Source of the DNA: Pseudoxanthomonas sp. PXM02
Lineage (GTDB): Bacteria; Pseudomonadota; Gammaproteobacteria; Xanthomonadales; Xanthomonadaceae
Direction: 5' to 3'
Assembly (NCBI RefSeq): GCF_014851805.1
Contig: NZ_JACVAK010000001.1
Span: 124,001-188,000, forward strand
DNA length: 64,000 nucleotides
The notes beneath the pieces are model-generated. The model did not search any database. It was not told the origin of the DNA and saw only the letters and a list, made by a program, of their open reading frames with translations. This document shows positions 18,602-31,153 of the stretch, piece after piece. The position numbers and the translations under genes are program-made. The first letter of the stretch is position 1; the number at the start of each line of letters is the position of its first letter.

Positions 18602-21193
18602 TCAGGCCGCGACGGTCTTCGCCACGTCCTGGTACTCCTCGATCTGGTCGAAGTTCATGTAGCGGTAGATCTCGGTGCCCTTCTCGTTGATCACGCCGAT
18701 GTCGGCCATGTACTCGGCCTTGGACGGGATCTTGCCCAGGCGCGAGCAGATGGCGGCCAGCTCGGCCGAGCCCAGGAACACGTTGGAGTTGCGGCCCAAA
18801 CGGTTCGGGAAGTTGCGGGTCGAGGTCGAGAACACCGTCGCACCTTCACGTACCTGCGCCTGGTTGCCCATGCACAGCGAGCAGCCCGGCATTTCCATGC
18901 GCGCACCGGCGGTGCCGAACGTGCCGTAGTGGCCTTCCTTGGTCAGCTCGGACGCGTCCATCTTGGTCGGCGGCGCGACCCACAGGCGGGTCGGGATGTC
19001 GCGCTTGCCTTCCAGCAGCTTGGCAGCCGCGCGGAAGTGGCCGATGTTGGTCATGCACGAACCGATGAAGACTTCATCGATCTTGGTGCCGGCCACGTCC
19101 GACAGCGTCTTCACGTCGTCCGGGTCGTTCGGGCACGCGAGCAGCGGCTCGTGCACCTCGGCCAGGTCGATGTCGATGACGGCCGCGTACTCGACGTCCG
19201 CATCCGGCTCGAGCAGCTCCGGATTGGCCAGCCACTCTTCCATCTTCTTGATGCGACGGGCCAGCGAACGGGCGTCAGCGTAGCCTTCGGCGATCATCCA
19301 CTTCAGCAGCGTGATGTTGCTGGTCAGGTACTCGATGATCGGCTCCTTGTTCAGGCGCACCGTGCAACCGGCAGCAGAACGCTCGGCCGACGCGTCGGAC
19401 AACTCGAACGCCTGCTCCACCTTCAGGTCCGGCAGACCTTCGATCTCGAGGATGCGGCCGGAGAAGATGTTCTTCTTGCCCTGCTTGGCGACGGTCAGCA
19501 GACCGGCCTTGATGGCGTAGTACGGAATGGCATTGACCAGGTCACGCAGGGTGACGCCGGGCTGCATTTCGCCCTTGAAGCGCACCAGCACCGATTCCGG
19601 CATGTCCAGCGGCATCACGCCGGTGGCCGCGGCGAATGCGACCAGGCCCGAGCCGGCCGGGAACGAGATGCCCACCGGGAAACGCGTGTGCGAGTCGCCA
19701 CCGGTACCGACGGTGTCGGGCATCAGCATGCGGTTGAGCCAGCTGTGGATAACGCCGTCACCGGGGCGCAGCGAAATGCCGCCGCGGGTGGAGATGAATT
19801 CCGGCAACGTGTGGTGCGTCTTGACGTCGACCGGCTTCGGGTACGCCGCGGTGTGGCAGAACGACTGCATCACCAGATCAGCGGAGAAGCCCAGGCACGC
19901 GAGATCCTTCAGCTCGTCGCGGGTCATCGGGCCGGTGGTGTCCTGCGAGCCCACCGAGGTCATCTTCGGTTCGCAGTACGCGCCCGGGCGCACGCCCTGG
20001 CCTTCCGGCAAACCGCAGGCGCGGCCAACCATCTTCTGCGCCAGCGAGAAGCCCTTGCCGCTGTCGACCGGCTGCTGCGGCTGGCGGAACAGGTCCGTCG
20101 CCGGCAGCTTCAGCGCTTCGCGCGCCTTCGCGGTCAGGCCGCGACCGATGATCAGCGGAATGCGGCCACCGGCGCGCACTTCGTCGAACAGCACGTCGGA
20201 CTTCACCTGGAACTCGGCGATCACTTCGCCGTTCTTGAGCGCCTTGCCGTCGTACGGACGCAGTTCCACCACGTCGCCGTGGTTCATCTGCGACACGTCG
20301 AGTTCGATCGGCAGCGCGCCGGCGTCTTCCATGGTGTTGTAGAAGATCGGGGCGATCTTGCTGCCCAAGCAGACGCCGCCGAAGCGCTTGTTCGGGATGA
20401 ACGGGATGTCCTCGCCGGTGAACCACAGCACGCTGTTGGTCGCCGACTTGCGCGAGGAACCGGTACCGACCACGTCACCGACGTAGGCGACCAGATGGCC
20501 CTTGTCCTTCAGCGACAGGATTTCCTGGATCGGGCCGCGCTTGCCGTCTTCCTCCGGCACGAACGGCGCGTCGGGACGCTTGTTCTTCAGCATCGCCAGC
20601 GCGTGCATCGGGATATCCGGGCGCGTGGTGGCGTCGGGTGCCGGCGACAGGTCGTCGGTGTTGGTCTCGCCCGGCACCTTGAACACGGTGACCGTCAGGC
20701 TCTGCGGCACTTCCGGCTTGCTGGTGAACCACTCGGCGTCGGCCCAGCTCTTCAGCACGGCCTGTGCGTGGGCGTTGCCGGCTTCCGCCTTCTCCTGCAC
20801 GTCATGGAAGCTGTCGAACATCAGCAGCGTGTGCTTGAGTCCTTCGGCCGCGGTGGCGCCGAGCTCCGCGTTGTCCAGCAGCTCGATCAGCGGGTGGATG
20901 TTGTAGCCGCCCAGCATGGTGCCCAGCAGTTCGGTAGCGCGCTGCGCGGTGATCAGCGGCGTCTTCTCGGTGCCGAACGCGACGGCGGCCAGGTAGGACG
21001 CCTTGACCTTGGCGGCATCATCCACGCCGGCCGGCACGCGGTGCGTGATCAGATCGACCAGGAACGCTTCCTCACCCGCGGGCGGGTTCTTCAGCAGCTC
21101 GATGACCTCGGCCGTCTGCTGGGCGGTCAGCGGCAGCGGCGGGATGCCCAGCGCGGCGCGCTCGGCTACGTGGTGGCGGTAGGCTTCCAACAT
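18602..21193 (-). CDS. acnB: Aconitate hydratase B
   Basis: 863 aa, the AcnB length. TCA-cycle enzyme converting citrate to isocitrate through cis-aconitate, with a [4Fe-4S] cluster. The N-terminal HEAT-like domain (first 160 residues, [20 protein letters not shown]) is the AcnB-specific part. Cluster ligands lie in [13 protein letters not shown] and in [14 protein letters not shown]. Located next to acnA, with a vapBC-like pair between them on the acnB strand. Confidence 0.96.
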   Translation of the reverse strand: MLEAYRHHVAERAALGIPPLPLTAQQTAEVIELLKNPPAGEEAFLVDLITHRVPAGVDDAAKVKASYLAAVAFGTEKTPLITAQRATELLGTMLGGYNIHPLIELLDNAELGATAAEGLKHTLLMFDSFHDVQEKAEAGNAHAQAVLKSWADAEWFTSKPEVPQSLTVTVFKVPGETNTDDLSPAPDATTRPDIPMHALAMLKNKRPDAPFVPEEDGKRGPIQEILSLKDKGHLVAYVGDVVGTGSSRKSATNSVLWFTGEDIPFIPNKRFGGVCLGSKIAPIFYNTMEDAGALPIELDVSQMNHGDVVELRPYDGKALKNGEVIAEFQVKSDVLFDEVRAGGRIPLIIGRGLTAKAREALKLPATDLFRQPQQPVDSGKGFSLAQKMVGRACGLPEGQGVRPGAYCEPKMTSVGSQDTTGPMTRDELKDLACLGFSADLVMQSFCHTAAYPKPVDVKTHHTLPEFISTRGGISLRPGDGVIHSWLNRMLMPDTVGTGGDSHTRFPVGISFPAGSGLVAFAAATGVMPLDMPESVLVRFKGEMQPGVTLRDLVNAIPYYAIKAGLLTVAKQGKKNIFSGRILEIEGLPDLKVEQAFELSDASAERSAAGCTVRLNKEPIIEYLTSNITLLKWMIAEGYADARSLARRIKKMEEWLANPELLEPDADVEYAAVIDIDLAEVHEPLLACPNDPDDVKTLSDVAGTKIDEVFIGSCMTNIGHFRAAAKLLEGKRDIPTRLWVAPPTKMDASELTKEGHYGTFGTAGARMEMPGCSLCMGNQAQVREGATVFSTSTRNFPNRLGRNSNVFLGSAELAAICSRLGKIPSKAEYMADIGVINEKGTEIYRYMNFDQIEEYQDVAKTVAA

Positions 21194-21244
21194 GGGTGAC
21201 TCCGGTCGTTCGATGGTGCGGTGGAAAGGGAAAACGGAAACGGC

Positions 21245-21646
21245 TTATTCGGTTGCAGGCACGATCAACTTCAAACCCTTGAAGTAATCGCGATGGAAAG
21301 CGGTATCGAAGGTGATCAGGCCGTCGCATTGCAGCAGCGCATGCGCGCCGACCAGGAAATCGACGATCGGCCGCGCTTCACCCGAGCGCTGGCGGTGGCG
21401 GCGCTGCATCTCGCCGGCCCGTAGCGCGGACTTGGCTTCGACCGGGTTGAAGTGGACGCCCATCTCTTCGATCGCAGCCAACGCATCCGCGCCGTTGTGC
21501 AGCGAAGCACACAGCTGGGCCAGCGCGGCATCGCAGACCACCACGCGCCCACTGCCGAGGCTCTGGCGCAGACCGGCTTCGACCGCATCGGCGCGCGCGC
21601 CATCGGTCAGCAGTTCGATCAGGACGGGCGCATCGACGGCGATCAT
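21245..21646 (-). CDS. PIN-domain ribonuclease toxin, VapC-like
   Basis: 133 aa. PIN-fold layout: an N-terminal acidic residue in MIAVDAPVLIELLTDG, a conserved acid in the middle (NPVEAKSALRAGEM), and the C-terminal acidic pair in PIVDFLVGAHALLQCDGLITFDTAF. VapC toxins cleave RNA, often initiator tRNA or rRNA loops. The start overlaps the antitoxin stop by 4 bp, the standard vapBC arrangement. The second member of a two-gene module sitting between acnB and acnA. Confidence 0.85.
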   Translation of the reverse strand: MIAVDAPVLIELLTDGARADAVEAGLRQSLGSGRVVVCDAALAQLCASLHNGADALAAIEEMGVHFNPVEAKSALRAGEMQRRHRQRSGEARPIVDFLVGAHALLQCDGLITFDTAFHRDYFKGLKLIVPATE

Positions 21647-21849
21647 TCGCTGGCAGCGCCTTGGGCAGTATCCGCATCCAGCGCGAACTTACCGCGCACG
21701 CGCGAAATCGCGTCGTCGACGCTCTTCCGCAACACGATGCGGCTACCTTCCAGTTCGACCTTCAGCACGCTGCCCTTGGTCAGGCCCAGGGCGTCGCGCA
21801 CTGCCTTCGGCAGAGTGATCTGGCCGCGTTCTGCAACAGTGGCTTCCAT
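21643..21849 (-). CDS. AbrB/MazE-family antitoxin, VapB-like
   Basis: 68 aa. The swapped-hairpin AbrB DNA-binding fold is visible in ATVAERGQITLPKAVRDALG followed by LTKGSVLKVELEG. The C-terminal half (KSVDDAISRVRGKFALDADT) would wrap the toxin. GAGGG lies upstream of the ATG. Such antitoxins repress their own promoter; a -10 TATAAT and short inverted repeats lie just upstream. Confidence 0.86.
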   Translation of the reverse strand: MEATVAERGQITLPKAVRDALGLTKGSVLKVELEGSRIVLRKSVDDAISRVRGKFALDADTAQGAASE

Positions 21850-21865
21850 CAGCGGGCCCTCTTGA

Positions 21866-21900
21866 GTATGGAGAAATTATACATACTTTGTCTGACATAC
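21866..21900 (-). promoter_or_regulatory. Promoter and candidate operator of the vapBC-like module
   Basis: On the minus strand TATAAT lies at 21881-21876. It is flanked by GTATG (21866-21870) and CATAC (21882-21886), an inverted repeat, with a second CATAC at 21896-21900. This fits an autorepressed toxin-antitoxin promoter. No convincing -35 hexamer is visible. Confidence 0.5.
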
Positions 21901-22073
21901 CCCAGCCCAGAGCCCCGCCATCTGTCATCTCCGCCTGCTGCCACGTTCATCCTTGGTCGGGTCTCCGCCGTCTCAGTCTTGGCGGATAATCCGGGCAAGC
22001 ATCGACAAGACGCCCGGGATCCGCGGCTTAAGCTGCTCCCGTACCCCTTCCCCCAGCTACAGGAGCCTCCGCG

Positions 22074-24842
<2,769 letters not shown>

Positions 24843-24954
24843 TCCCCGCCTCCGGATGCCCGCAGGTACGGCGAGCATCCGGGGGTGGCGCCATGATTGC
24901 CGGTTCTCGCGACGATCCTCGTTGGCCCTTTCATGTCGCCCGCGGAGATGTCGA

Positions 24955-25404
24955 ATGAAGGCCGCCTACCTGCTCCCGCTAGCCCTTCTCTTTGCCGCTC
25001 CCGCCTCGTGGGCTGCCGGTCCCGATGCCGAACAGGCCAAGCGCATCGGCGAGCAGTTCGTCGCCGGCAAGCAGGCCGGTCATATGGAAAGCTACGAAGC
25101 CACCGACGTGACCACCGCCGACCTCAACGGCGATGGCCAGGATGAAGTCATCGTCCTGTGGACGATGTACGGCCCCACCTATTGGAACCATGGCGTGGCC
25201 GTGCTTTCGAAACAGGGCGCGCGCTACGCTTTGGCAGGTGAGACAGAGGATGCGCTGGGCATGGTGGAAGGCATGACGGTGGCCGACCGCACCATCCAGC
25301 TCAAGACGAAGTGGCCCGGCCCCAACGATCCGCGCTGCTGCCCGAGCGTCGCCAAGACGCTGCGCTATCGCTGGACACCGGGAACGCTCACGCCGGTGAA
25401 GTGA
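24955..25404 (+). CDS. Small secreted protein with a calcium-loop-like repeat
   Basis: 149 aa. Signal peptide AYLLPLALLFAAPASWAAG. The mature part contains TTADLNGDGQDEVIVLWTMY, an FG-GAP/VCBS-like DxNxDGxxE calcium-binding loop, and two adjacent cysteines (DPRCCPSV). GGAG precedes the ATG at 24955. Convergent with the lipoprotein gene that starts at the very next base. Function unknown. Confidence 0.75.
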   Translation: MKAAYLLPLALLFAAPASWAAGPDAEQAKRIGEQFVAGKQAGHMESYEATDVTTADLNGDGQDEVIVLWTMYGPTYWNHGVAVLSKQGARYALAGETEDALGMVEGMTVADRTIQLKTKWPGPNDPRCCPSVAKTLRYRWTPGTLTPVK

Positions 25405-25845
25405 TCACTGCCCGGGTTCCCAGCGGGCGTGGTAGACGCGCCAATCCCCGTCCTCACGTCGCCATGCGGTCGTGACGCGATACGTACCGGCCTGACTCGG
25501 CAAGAAGCGTCCGCTGCTGGAGGTCAGCAGGATGTTGAATGCCACCTCCGCGTTCTCGCCGTCCACCTTGACGTCGAGCGGGCCCGTGGTGGCGCCGATG
25601 CGTGCATTCATCAGCGTCTGCGCACGAACCATGTTGTGCAACGCAGCACGATCGATCCCTTCTTCGCCGGTGAAATCCGCGCTGACGCCCTCGATGAAAT
25701 CGCCGGGCTTGCCCGCCTCCACCGCCGCCTGCATCGCGTCGAACTGCTGCCGCAACTGCGCTTCAGGCGTATCGCCGGAGCAGCTGGCCAGCATCATCGC
25801 CACCGCCAGCCAGCAGGCATGCGCACTGAATCCGGTCTTCCTCAT
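25405..25845 (-). CDS. Predicted lipoprotein
   Basis: 146 aa from the ATG at 25845 with AAGG upstream (an ATG at 25866 is also possible). The N-terminus ends in the lipobox MLAS-C22. The mature part looks like an NTF2-like or YchJ-type small domain: QLRQQFDAMQAAVEAGKPGDF, then a central region, and VTTAWRREDGDWRVYHARW at the end, typical of nuclear-transport-factor-2-like folds. Lies antisense-oriented to and immediately upstream of fadD/rpfB. Function unknown. Confidence 0.72.
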   Translation of the reverse strand: MRKTGFSAHACWLAVAMMLASCSGDTPEAQLRQQFDAMQAAVEAGKPGDFIEGVSADFTGEEGIDRAALHNMVRAQTLMNARIGATTGPLDVKVDGENAEVAFNILLTSSSGRFLPSQAGTYRVTTAWRREDGDWRVYHARWEPGQ

Positions 25846-25959
25846 CGAAACCTTCGCCTTTTCCATCCGGAACGGTATGCTCCCAGCAGGCGCCATGTCC
25901 GGCGTTTGCCCATTGAACGCCGCGAGGCGACCCGAAGACCCTGGGGAGGGAGTGGAACG

Positions 25960-27639
25960 ATGAGTCAGGAACGTCCGTGGTTCAAGAGTTACCCGCAAGG
26001 CGTGCCGCAGCAGGTGGACCTGGAGCAGTACCGCTCCATCGTGTCCGTCTTCGATGAGGCGATCAGCAAGTACCGTGACCGCCCCGCGTTCCGCAACTTC
26101 GGCAAAACCCTGACCTACGGCGAGATCGACAAGCTCAGCCGGCAGTTCGCCGCGTACCTGCTTGGCGAGCTCAAGCTCAAGAAGGGCGACCGCGTCGCCA
26201 TCATGATGCCGAACTGCCTGCAGTACCCCATCGCGATCTTCGGCGTGCTGCGTGCCGGCCTGACGGTTGTCAACGTCAATCCGATGTACACGCCGCGCGA
26301 GCTGAAGCACCAGCTGACCGATTCCGGCGCCAGCGTGCTGCTGGTCGTCGACAACTTCGGCAAGACCGCGCAGGAGGCCCTCGCCGGCACGCAGGTCAAG
26401 CAGGTCGTCACCACCGCGCTGGGTGACCTGGTCGGCTTCCCGAAGGGCGCCATCGTCAACTTCGTGCTGAAGTACGTGAAGAAGATGGTGCCGGACTACG
26501 ACATCCCCGGTGCGGTCCGCTTCAAGGACACGCTGACGCTCGGACAGCTGCACACACTGCCCGAGGTCGACATCGATTCCGGCGACATCGCCTTCCTGCA
26601 GTACACCGGCGGCACCACCGGCGTGGCCAAGGGCGCGATGCTGACGCACCGCAACCTGGTGGCGAACATGCAGCAGGCCGGCGTGTGGGTCGGCACCGGG
26701 CTGGACTACGGCAACGAGGTGATCATCACCGCGCTGCCGCTTTACCACATCTTCGCGTTGACGGCGAACTGCCTGGTCTTCATGAAGCTCGGCGGCCTCA
26801 ATCACCTGATCACCAACCCGCGCGACATGCCGGGCTTCGTGAAAGAGTTGAAGGCGACGCGTTTCACCGCGATCACCGGCGTCAACACGCTGTTCAACGG
26901 TTTGCTCAACACGCCCGGTTTCGACGAAGTGGATTTCTCGAACCTCAAGATGACACTCGGCGGCGGCATGGCCGTGCAGCGTGCCGTCGCGGAGAAATGG
27001 AAAAAGGTCACCGGCGTGACGCTGGTCGAGGCTTACGGCCTGACCGAAACCTCGCCCGCCGCCTGCATCAACCCGATGAACCTGCAGGCATACAACGGCG
27101 CCATCGGCCTGCCCGTTCCGTCCACCGACGCCTGCCTGAAGGACGACGACGGCAATGTCGTGCCGCTGGGTGAAGTCGGCGAGCTGTGCATCAAGGGTCC
27201 GCAGGTCATGAAGGGCTACTGGCAGCGCCCCGAGGAAACCGCCAACGTGATGGACGCCGACGGCTGGCTGCACACCGGCGACATGGCGAAGATGGACGAG
27301 AACGGCTTCTTCTACATCGTCGATCGCAAGAAGGACATGATCCTGGTGTCCGGCTTCAACGTGTATCCGAATGAAGTCGAAGACGTGATCGCCGGCCTGG
27401 ACGGCGTGCTGGAAGTGGCCGCGATCGGCGTGCCGGACGACAAGTCGGGCGAAGCAGTGAAGGTCTTCATCGTCAAAAAGGATCCGTCGCTGACCGCCGA
27501 GCAGGTGAAGGCGTTCTGCCGCGACAACCTGACCGGCTACAAGCAGCCGCGCCACATCGAGTTCCGTACGGAGTTGCCGAAGACCAACGTCGGCAAGATC
27601 CTGCGCAAGGAACTTCGCGAGCCCGCGAAAACCGCCTGA
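25960..27639 (+). CDS. rpfB: Long-chain fatty-acid CoA ligase (RpfB homolog)
   Basis: 559 aa. Acyl-adenylating enzyme: P-loop YTGGTTGVAKGAMLTHRN, VEAYGLTETSPAACINPMN, LHTGDMAKMDENGF and the C-terminal VGKILRKELR lysine. GGAGG lies upstream of the ATG at 25960. In Xanthomonas RpfB activates free fatty acids and takes part in turnover of the DSF signal; FadD is the general name for the same enzyme. It ends in a strong terminator, with rpfF 268 bp downstream on the same strand. Confidence 0.94.
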   Translation: MSQERPWFKSYPQGVPQQVDLEQYRSIVSVFDEAISKYRDRPAFRNFGKTLTYGEIDKLSRQFAAYLLGELKLKKGDRVAIMMPNCLQYPIAIFGVLRAGLTVVNVNPMYTPRELKHQLTDSGASVLLVVDNFGKTAQEALAGTQVKQVVTTALGDLVGFPKGAIVNFVLKYVKKMVPDYDIPGAVRFKDTLTLGQLHTLPEVDIDSGDIAFLQYTGGTTGVAKGAMLTHRNLVANMQQAGVWVGTGLDYGNEVIITALPLYHIFALTANCLVFMKLGGLNHLITNPRDMPGFVKELKATRFTAITGVNTLFNGLLNTPGFDEVDFSNLKMTLGGGMAVQRAVAEKWKKVTGVTLVEAYGLTETSPAACINPMNLQAYNGAIGLPVPSTDACLKDDDGNVVPLGEVGELCIKGPQVMKGYWQRPEETANVMDADGWLHTGDMAKMDENGFFYIVDRKKDMILVSGFNVYPNEVEDVIAGLDGVLEVAAIGVPDDKSGEAVKVFIVKKDPSLTAEQVKAFCRDNLTGYKQPRHIEFRTELPKTNVGKILRKELREPAKTA

Positions 27640-27663
27640 AATCCCTGTTCAGCTTTCTCCCGA

Positions 27664-27688
27664 AGGCCGGCCCTGCGCCGGCCTTTTT
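27664..27688 (+). terminator. Intrinsic terminator after rpfB
   Basis: AAGGCCGGC-CCTGC-GCCGGCCTTTTTC: a 9-bp stem followed by a T-run, separating rpfB from rpfF transcription. Confidence 0.88.
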
Positions 27689-27772
27689 CTTTTGGTTCAG
27701 GACTTTAGGGGTCGATTCTAGACGCCTGTCACAAATATCGAGACTGATGGCGGCCCGGCGGCGGGAACTTCC

Positions 27773-27788
27773 CACAAGCGCGCTTGTG
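27773..27788. promoter_or_regulatory. Perfect 16-bp palindrome upstream of rpfF
   Basis: CACAAGCGCGCTTGTG reads identically on both strands. It lies 120 bp before the rpfF ATG and is followed by an AT-rich stretch (GGATTTTAATTATTCG) that may hold the promoter. A dimeric regulator site is plausible; no known consensus was matched. Confidence 0.4.
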
Positions 27789-27907
27789 CACTGGATTTTA
27801 ATTATTCGTTCAGGTGTAGGATCGGCGCGTGATGCCACCTGCGTCACATTAATCCGTCACCCGCTTCCCCTGCCGCGCGGGCAAGAAACCCCTCCAAGGA
27901 GCTCTCC

Positions 27908-28774
27908 ATGAACAACGTCGAAAAACTGCAGCGCACCCGTTCCTTCCCGACCATCCGCGTCGAATCCGAGCCGAGCGGTGATGCGCACTGGATGTACATG
28001 CATTCGGATGTCGCGCCGGGCGTGCGCCCCTGCTTCCGCAGCCAGATGCTGGACGACGTGTTGAGCTTCATGAACTCGATCACCCTGCGCGAATCCCAGC
28101 GCCAGCCGGGAAAACTGCGCCATCTCGTCGTCGCGTCCGACGCGAACGCCTTCAATCTCGGCGGCGACCTCGAGCTGTTCTCGCAGCTGATCCGCGAGAA
28201 CAACCGCGATCGCCTGCTGAGCTACGCACGCCGCTGCATCGACGGTGTCCACCACCTCAACACCGGCCTGGGTGGCGACGTTCGCACCATCGCGCTGATC
28301 CAGGGCGATGCGCTGGGTGGCGGCCTGGAGATCGCGCTGTCCTGCCACACCATCGTGGCCGAAGAAGGCGTGGACATGGGCCTGCCGGAAGTGCTGTTCG
28401 GCCTGTTCCCGGGCATGGGCGCCTATTCGTTCCTGTGCAAGCGCGTGTCGCCGCAGGTCGCCGAGAAGATCATCCTGGAAGGCAACATCTACACCAGCGA
28501 CGAGCTGTACAAGCTGGGCGTGGTCGATGTGCTGGTGCCGAAGGGCCAGGGCGCCGCCGCCGTGCAGACCATCATCGACAAGCAGCGCCGCTCGCCGCAC
28601 GCGCACCTGGCGCTGAACGCCTGCCGCAACCTGGCGCAGCCGGTCGGTTATGACGAACTGATGGGCATCACCGAAGTGTGGGTCGATACCGCCCTGACGC
28701 TCGGCGACAAGTCGCTGAAGATGATGGAACGCATTGTCCGCGCACAGGAAAAGCGCTCCATCCGCGCGGCCTGA
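27908..28774 (+). CDS. rpfF: DSF synthase RpfF (crotonase family)
   Basis: 288 aa. Makes the diffusible signal factor, a cis-2-unsaturated fatty acid, by dehydrating a 3-hydroxyacyl-ACP and releasing the acyl chain. The crotonase core is GDALGGGLEIALSCHTIVAE and MGLPEVLFGLFPGMGAYSFL; the two catalytic glutamates fall at Glu141 and Glu161, the positions known for the X. campestris enzyme. AAGGAG lies 6 bases before the ATG. It converges with rpfC and has its own intergenic region downstream of rpfB. Confidence 0.97.
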   Translation: MNNVEKLQRTRSFPTIRVESEPSGDAHWMYMHSDVAPGVRPCFRSQMLDDVLSFMNSITLRESQRQPGKLRHLVVASDANAFNLGGDLELFSQLIRENNRDRLLSYARRCIDGVHHLNTGLGGDVRTIALIQGDALGGGLEIALSCHTIVAEEGVDMGLPEVLFGLFPGMGAYSFLCKRVSPQVAEKIILEGNIYTSDELYKLGVVDVLVPKGQGAAAVQTIIDKQRRSPHAHLALNACRNLAQPVGYDELMGITEVWVDTALTLGDKSLKMMERIVRAQEKRSIRAA

Positions 28775-28851
28775 AACACCTGAACTCCTGCTTTCATCGC
28801 AGGCAACGACAGGGGAAATCAGGGGGTTGAAGCGCATCCAGCGTCTTCAAG

Positions 28852-28877
28852 GGCGAGTCCGGGCAACCGTACTCGCC
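28852..28877. terminator. Hairpin between convergent rpfF and rpfC
   Basis: GGCGAGT-C-CGG-GCAA-CCG-T-ACTCGCC folds into a 7+3 bp stem with one mismatch and a GCAA loop. There is no T-run on either side, so it may be a U-less terminator or an end-protecting stem for both messages. Confidence 0.45.
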
Positions 28878-28957
28878 AAGGACCTGCCGCCGGCAATCCC
28901 GATGCGTCACCGTTCCGCTACTGCCTCCCACCGCCTCGCTGGCGGCGGGCAGCTGCA

Positions 28958-31150
28958 TCAGGACGACGTGCCTTCGTTGCCCTTTTCCACCGCACCACGC
29001 ACACGCTGACGTGCATCGAGCGCGGCGCGGCCGTGACTCAGATGCGAATTCAACGCCGCCAGCCGATGCCGCCACTCGCGCGTGATCTGCCAGTCGGCCA
29101 GGCTCATCATCTCGCCCGCCGCTGCGGCGAGCTTCACCAGACCAAGATTGCTCGCCACGCCCTTCAAGGCATGCGCGTGCTCGCGAAGATGTTCGCCATC
29201 GCCCCGCTCCATCGCATGCGCCATTGCGCCAATGCATCCGTCGGCATCGTTGAGGCACTGTTCGATGAATTCGCGCTCGAAGGCCTCACCCATGCCCAGC
29301 GCGGTGAGTTCATCCAGCACGCTGACATCGAGCACGCCGTCGGACACTTCGGCACGCACCGGCGCCGTCGACACAGCGGTCGCGGTGACACGACCCGAGG
29401 TGGCGATGTCCGCGAGGGCATCCAGCAGGCGCGTGGCGACCACCGGCTTGGCCAGGAACGCACGTGCGCCGGCCTGCTCGCAACGCTGGATGGATTCGGG
29501 CGTGACGTCCGCACTCAGGATGAGCACCGGGGTACGACTGCCGCTGCCGGCTTCCATCACGCGCAACTGCTTCAACAGGTCCAGGCCACTCAGGCCGGGC
29601 ATGTGCAGATCGCAGATGACCGCGTCGTAGGAAGCGGACTCCAGCGCGTCGAGGACTTCCTCGCCGCCGTTGACACAGGTGATGCGGTGACCGGCCTTCT
29701 GCAGCAGGCGCTGCACGACCATGCGGTTCGCCTCGTGGTCGTCGGCCACCAGGATCTGCATGCTGCGCACGCGCGCGCGATGGCGCAGGAACGGATCGGA
29801 GAACGCGATGATGTTCTCGGCGCTCGTGGTCTCGGGTTCTTCCTGGAGCCACTCGGCATGGCCGTGTACGGCCGGCACGACGACGCGCTCCGGCACCACG
29901 TCGAACGGCAGTTCCACCCAGAAGCAGCTGCCACGCTGCTCGTGGCTCTCGAAACCGATGGTGCCGCCCATCGCCTCGGTCAGGCCCTTTGCGATGGTCG
30001 TGCCCAGGCCGGTGCCGCCGTAGCGGCGTGAGAGGCTGACGTCGGCCTGTTCGAAGGCCTCGAACAGGCGCTCGCGCAGCGCCAGCGGAACGCCGATGCC
30101 GGTATCGGTGACGGTGAAGCGCAGGCGTACGCGCCCTTCCTCGACGTGCGTCGGCGCGACCACCATGCGCACTTCGCCTTCGTCGGTGAACTTCACCGCA
30201 TTGCCGGCGAGATTCAACAGCACCTGGCGCAGGTGGCCGGCGTCGCCACGCAGCTTGAGCGGAATGGCATCGTCCACCACGCCTTCGTAGCGGACCTGCT
30301 TGCCGCGCGCCTGCGGCATCAGGATCAGGCCGATGCTGTCGACCAGTTCGCGCGGCGAGAACTCCACCACGTTGAGCTTGACCTTGCCGGCTTCGATCGC
30401 GGAAATGTCCAGCACGTCCTCGACCAGACCCAGCAGCGTGCGCGTGGATGCCTGGATGGTGGACAGGCATTCGCGCTGTTCCGCGTCCAGGCGCGTGGTC
30501 GCCAGCAGTTCGGACATGCCCGCCAAGCCGTTGAGCGGCGTGCGGAACTCGTGGCTCATGTTGGCCAGGAAGCGGCTCTTGGCTTCGTTCGCACGGCGCG
30601 CTTCGTCGGTGGCGCGGGTCAGGTCGCGCAACAGGCCGGAAAGGTACATCGGCACCGCGATCAGGCCCAGCACCAGGCCCACGCCCAGCGTCAGGTTGGT
30701 GTTCCAGTAGTCGTTCATCGCGACCACTGCCGCGAACGCGGTGCTGGCCATCGCCACCGCGACCACCAGGTAGCGGTTGCCGTAGCGCAGGCCGTTGCCG
30801 ACGGTGATCCACATCAGCACCACGTAGGCCCACGACAGCGGCTCGCCCATGCCGTTCATCGCGGCAGCGAGCAGGCCGTAGTCGGCGATCATGCCCAGGC
30901 CGCGGCGCACGTGCGACTTGCCCGGCTGCACCAGCAGCCACGCGAAGATGCCCAGGCCGTTGATCAGCCCCGAGCTGATGATGGTGAGGACGATGGTGTA
31001 CTGGTCCGCCGGCAGCGCGGCGCGCGATGACGGCAGCAGCGCGTAGATCAGGATGATCGAGATGACGGCGATGCGGATCACGGCCTGGCCGTGCTCGCTG
31101 TCGCCGCGATGCGCCAGTCGGGACTTCATCCATTCAATGGGATTGGTCAT
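28958..31150 (-). CDS. rpfC: DSF sensor hybrid histidine kinase RpfC
   Basis: 730 aa. Five membrane segments occupy residues about 20-175. The dimerisation box is FLANMSHEFRTPLNG with phospho-acceptor His200. The ATPase has NLAGNAVKFTD (N box) and VTDTGIGVP. A receiver domain starts near 465 (MQILVADDHEANR) with Asp514, and a C-terminal HPt carries His660 in AHALKGVASNLG. This order matches Xanthomonas RpfC, which binds and restrains RpfF at low signal and phosphorylates RpfG at high signal. The start lies 3 bp after the rpfG stop-side boundary, so rpfG and rpfC are cotranscribed, rpfG first. Confidence 0.97.
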   Translation of the reverse strand: MTNPIEWMKSRLAHRGDSEHGQAVIRIAVISIILIYALLPSSRAALPADQYTIVLTIISSGLINGLGIFAWLLVQPGKSHVRRGLGMIADYGLLAAAMNGMGEPLSWAYVVLMWITVGNGLRYGNRYLVVAVAMASTAFAAVVAMNDYWNTNLTLGVGLVLGLIAVPMYLSGLLRDLTRATDEARRANEAKSRFLANMSHEFRTPLNGLAGMSELLATTRLDAEQRECLSTIQASTRTLLGLVEDVLDISAIEAGKVKLNVVEFSPRELVDSIGLILMPQARGKQVRYEGVVDDAIPLKLRGDAGHLRQVLLNLAGNAVKFTDEGEVRMVVAPTHVEEGRVRLRFTVTDTGIGVPLALRERLFEAFEQADVSLSRRYGGTGLGTTIAKGLTEAMGGTIGFESHEQRGSCFWVELPFDVVPERVVVPAVHGHAEWLQEEPETTSAENIIAFSDPFLRHRARVRSMQILVADDHEANRMVVQRLLQKAGHRITCVNGGEEVLDALESASYDAVICDLHMPGLSGLDLLKQLRVMEAGSGSRTPVLILSADVTPESIQRCEQAGARAFLAKPVVATRLLDALADIATSGRVTATAVSTAPVRAEVSDGVLDVSVLDELTALGMGEAFEREFIEQCLNDADGCIGAMAHAMERGDGEHLREHAHALKGVASNLGLVKLAAAAGEMMSLADWQITREWRHRLAALNSHLSHGRAALDARQRVRGAVEKGNEGTSS

Positions 31151-31153
31151 GGC

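Noticed and set aside
18572-21199. 875-codon plus-strand frame opposite acnB
   Set aside because: Same mirror effect; acnB is complete on the other strand with its cluster-binding cysteines.
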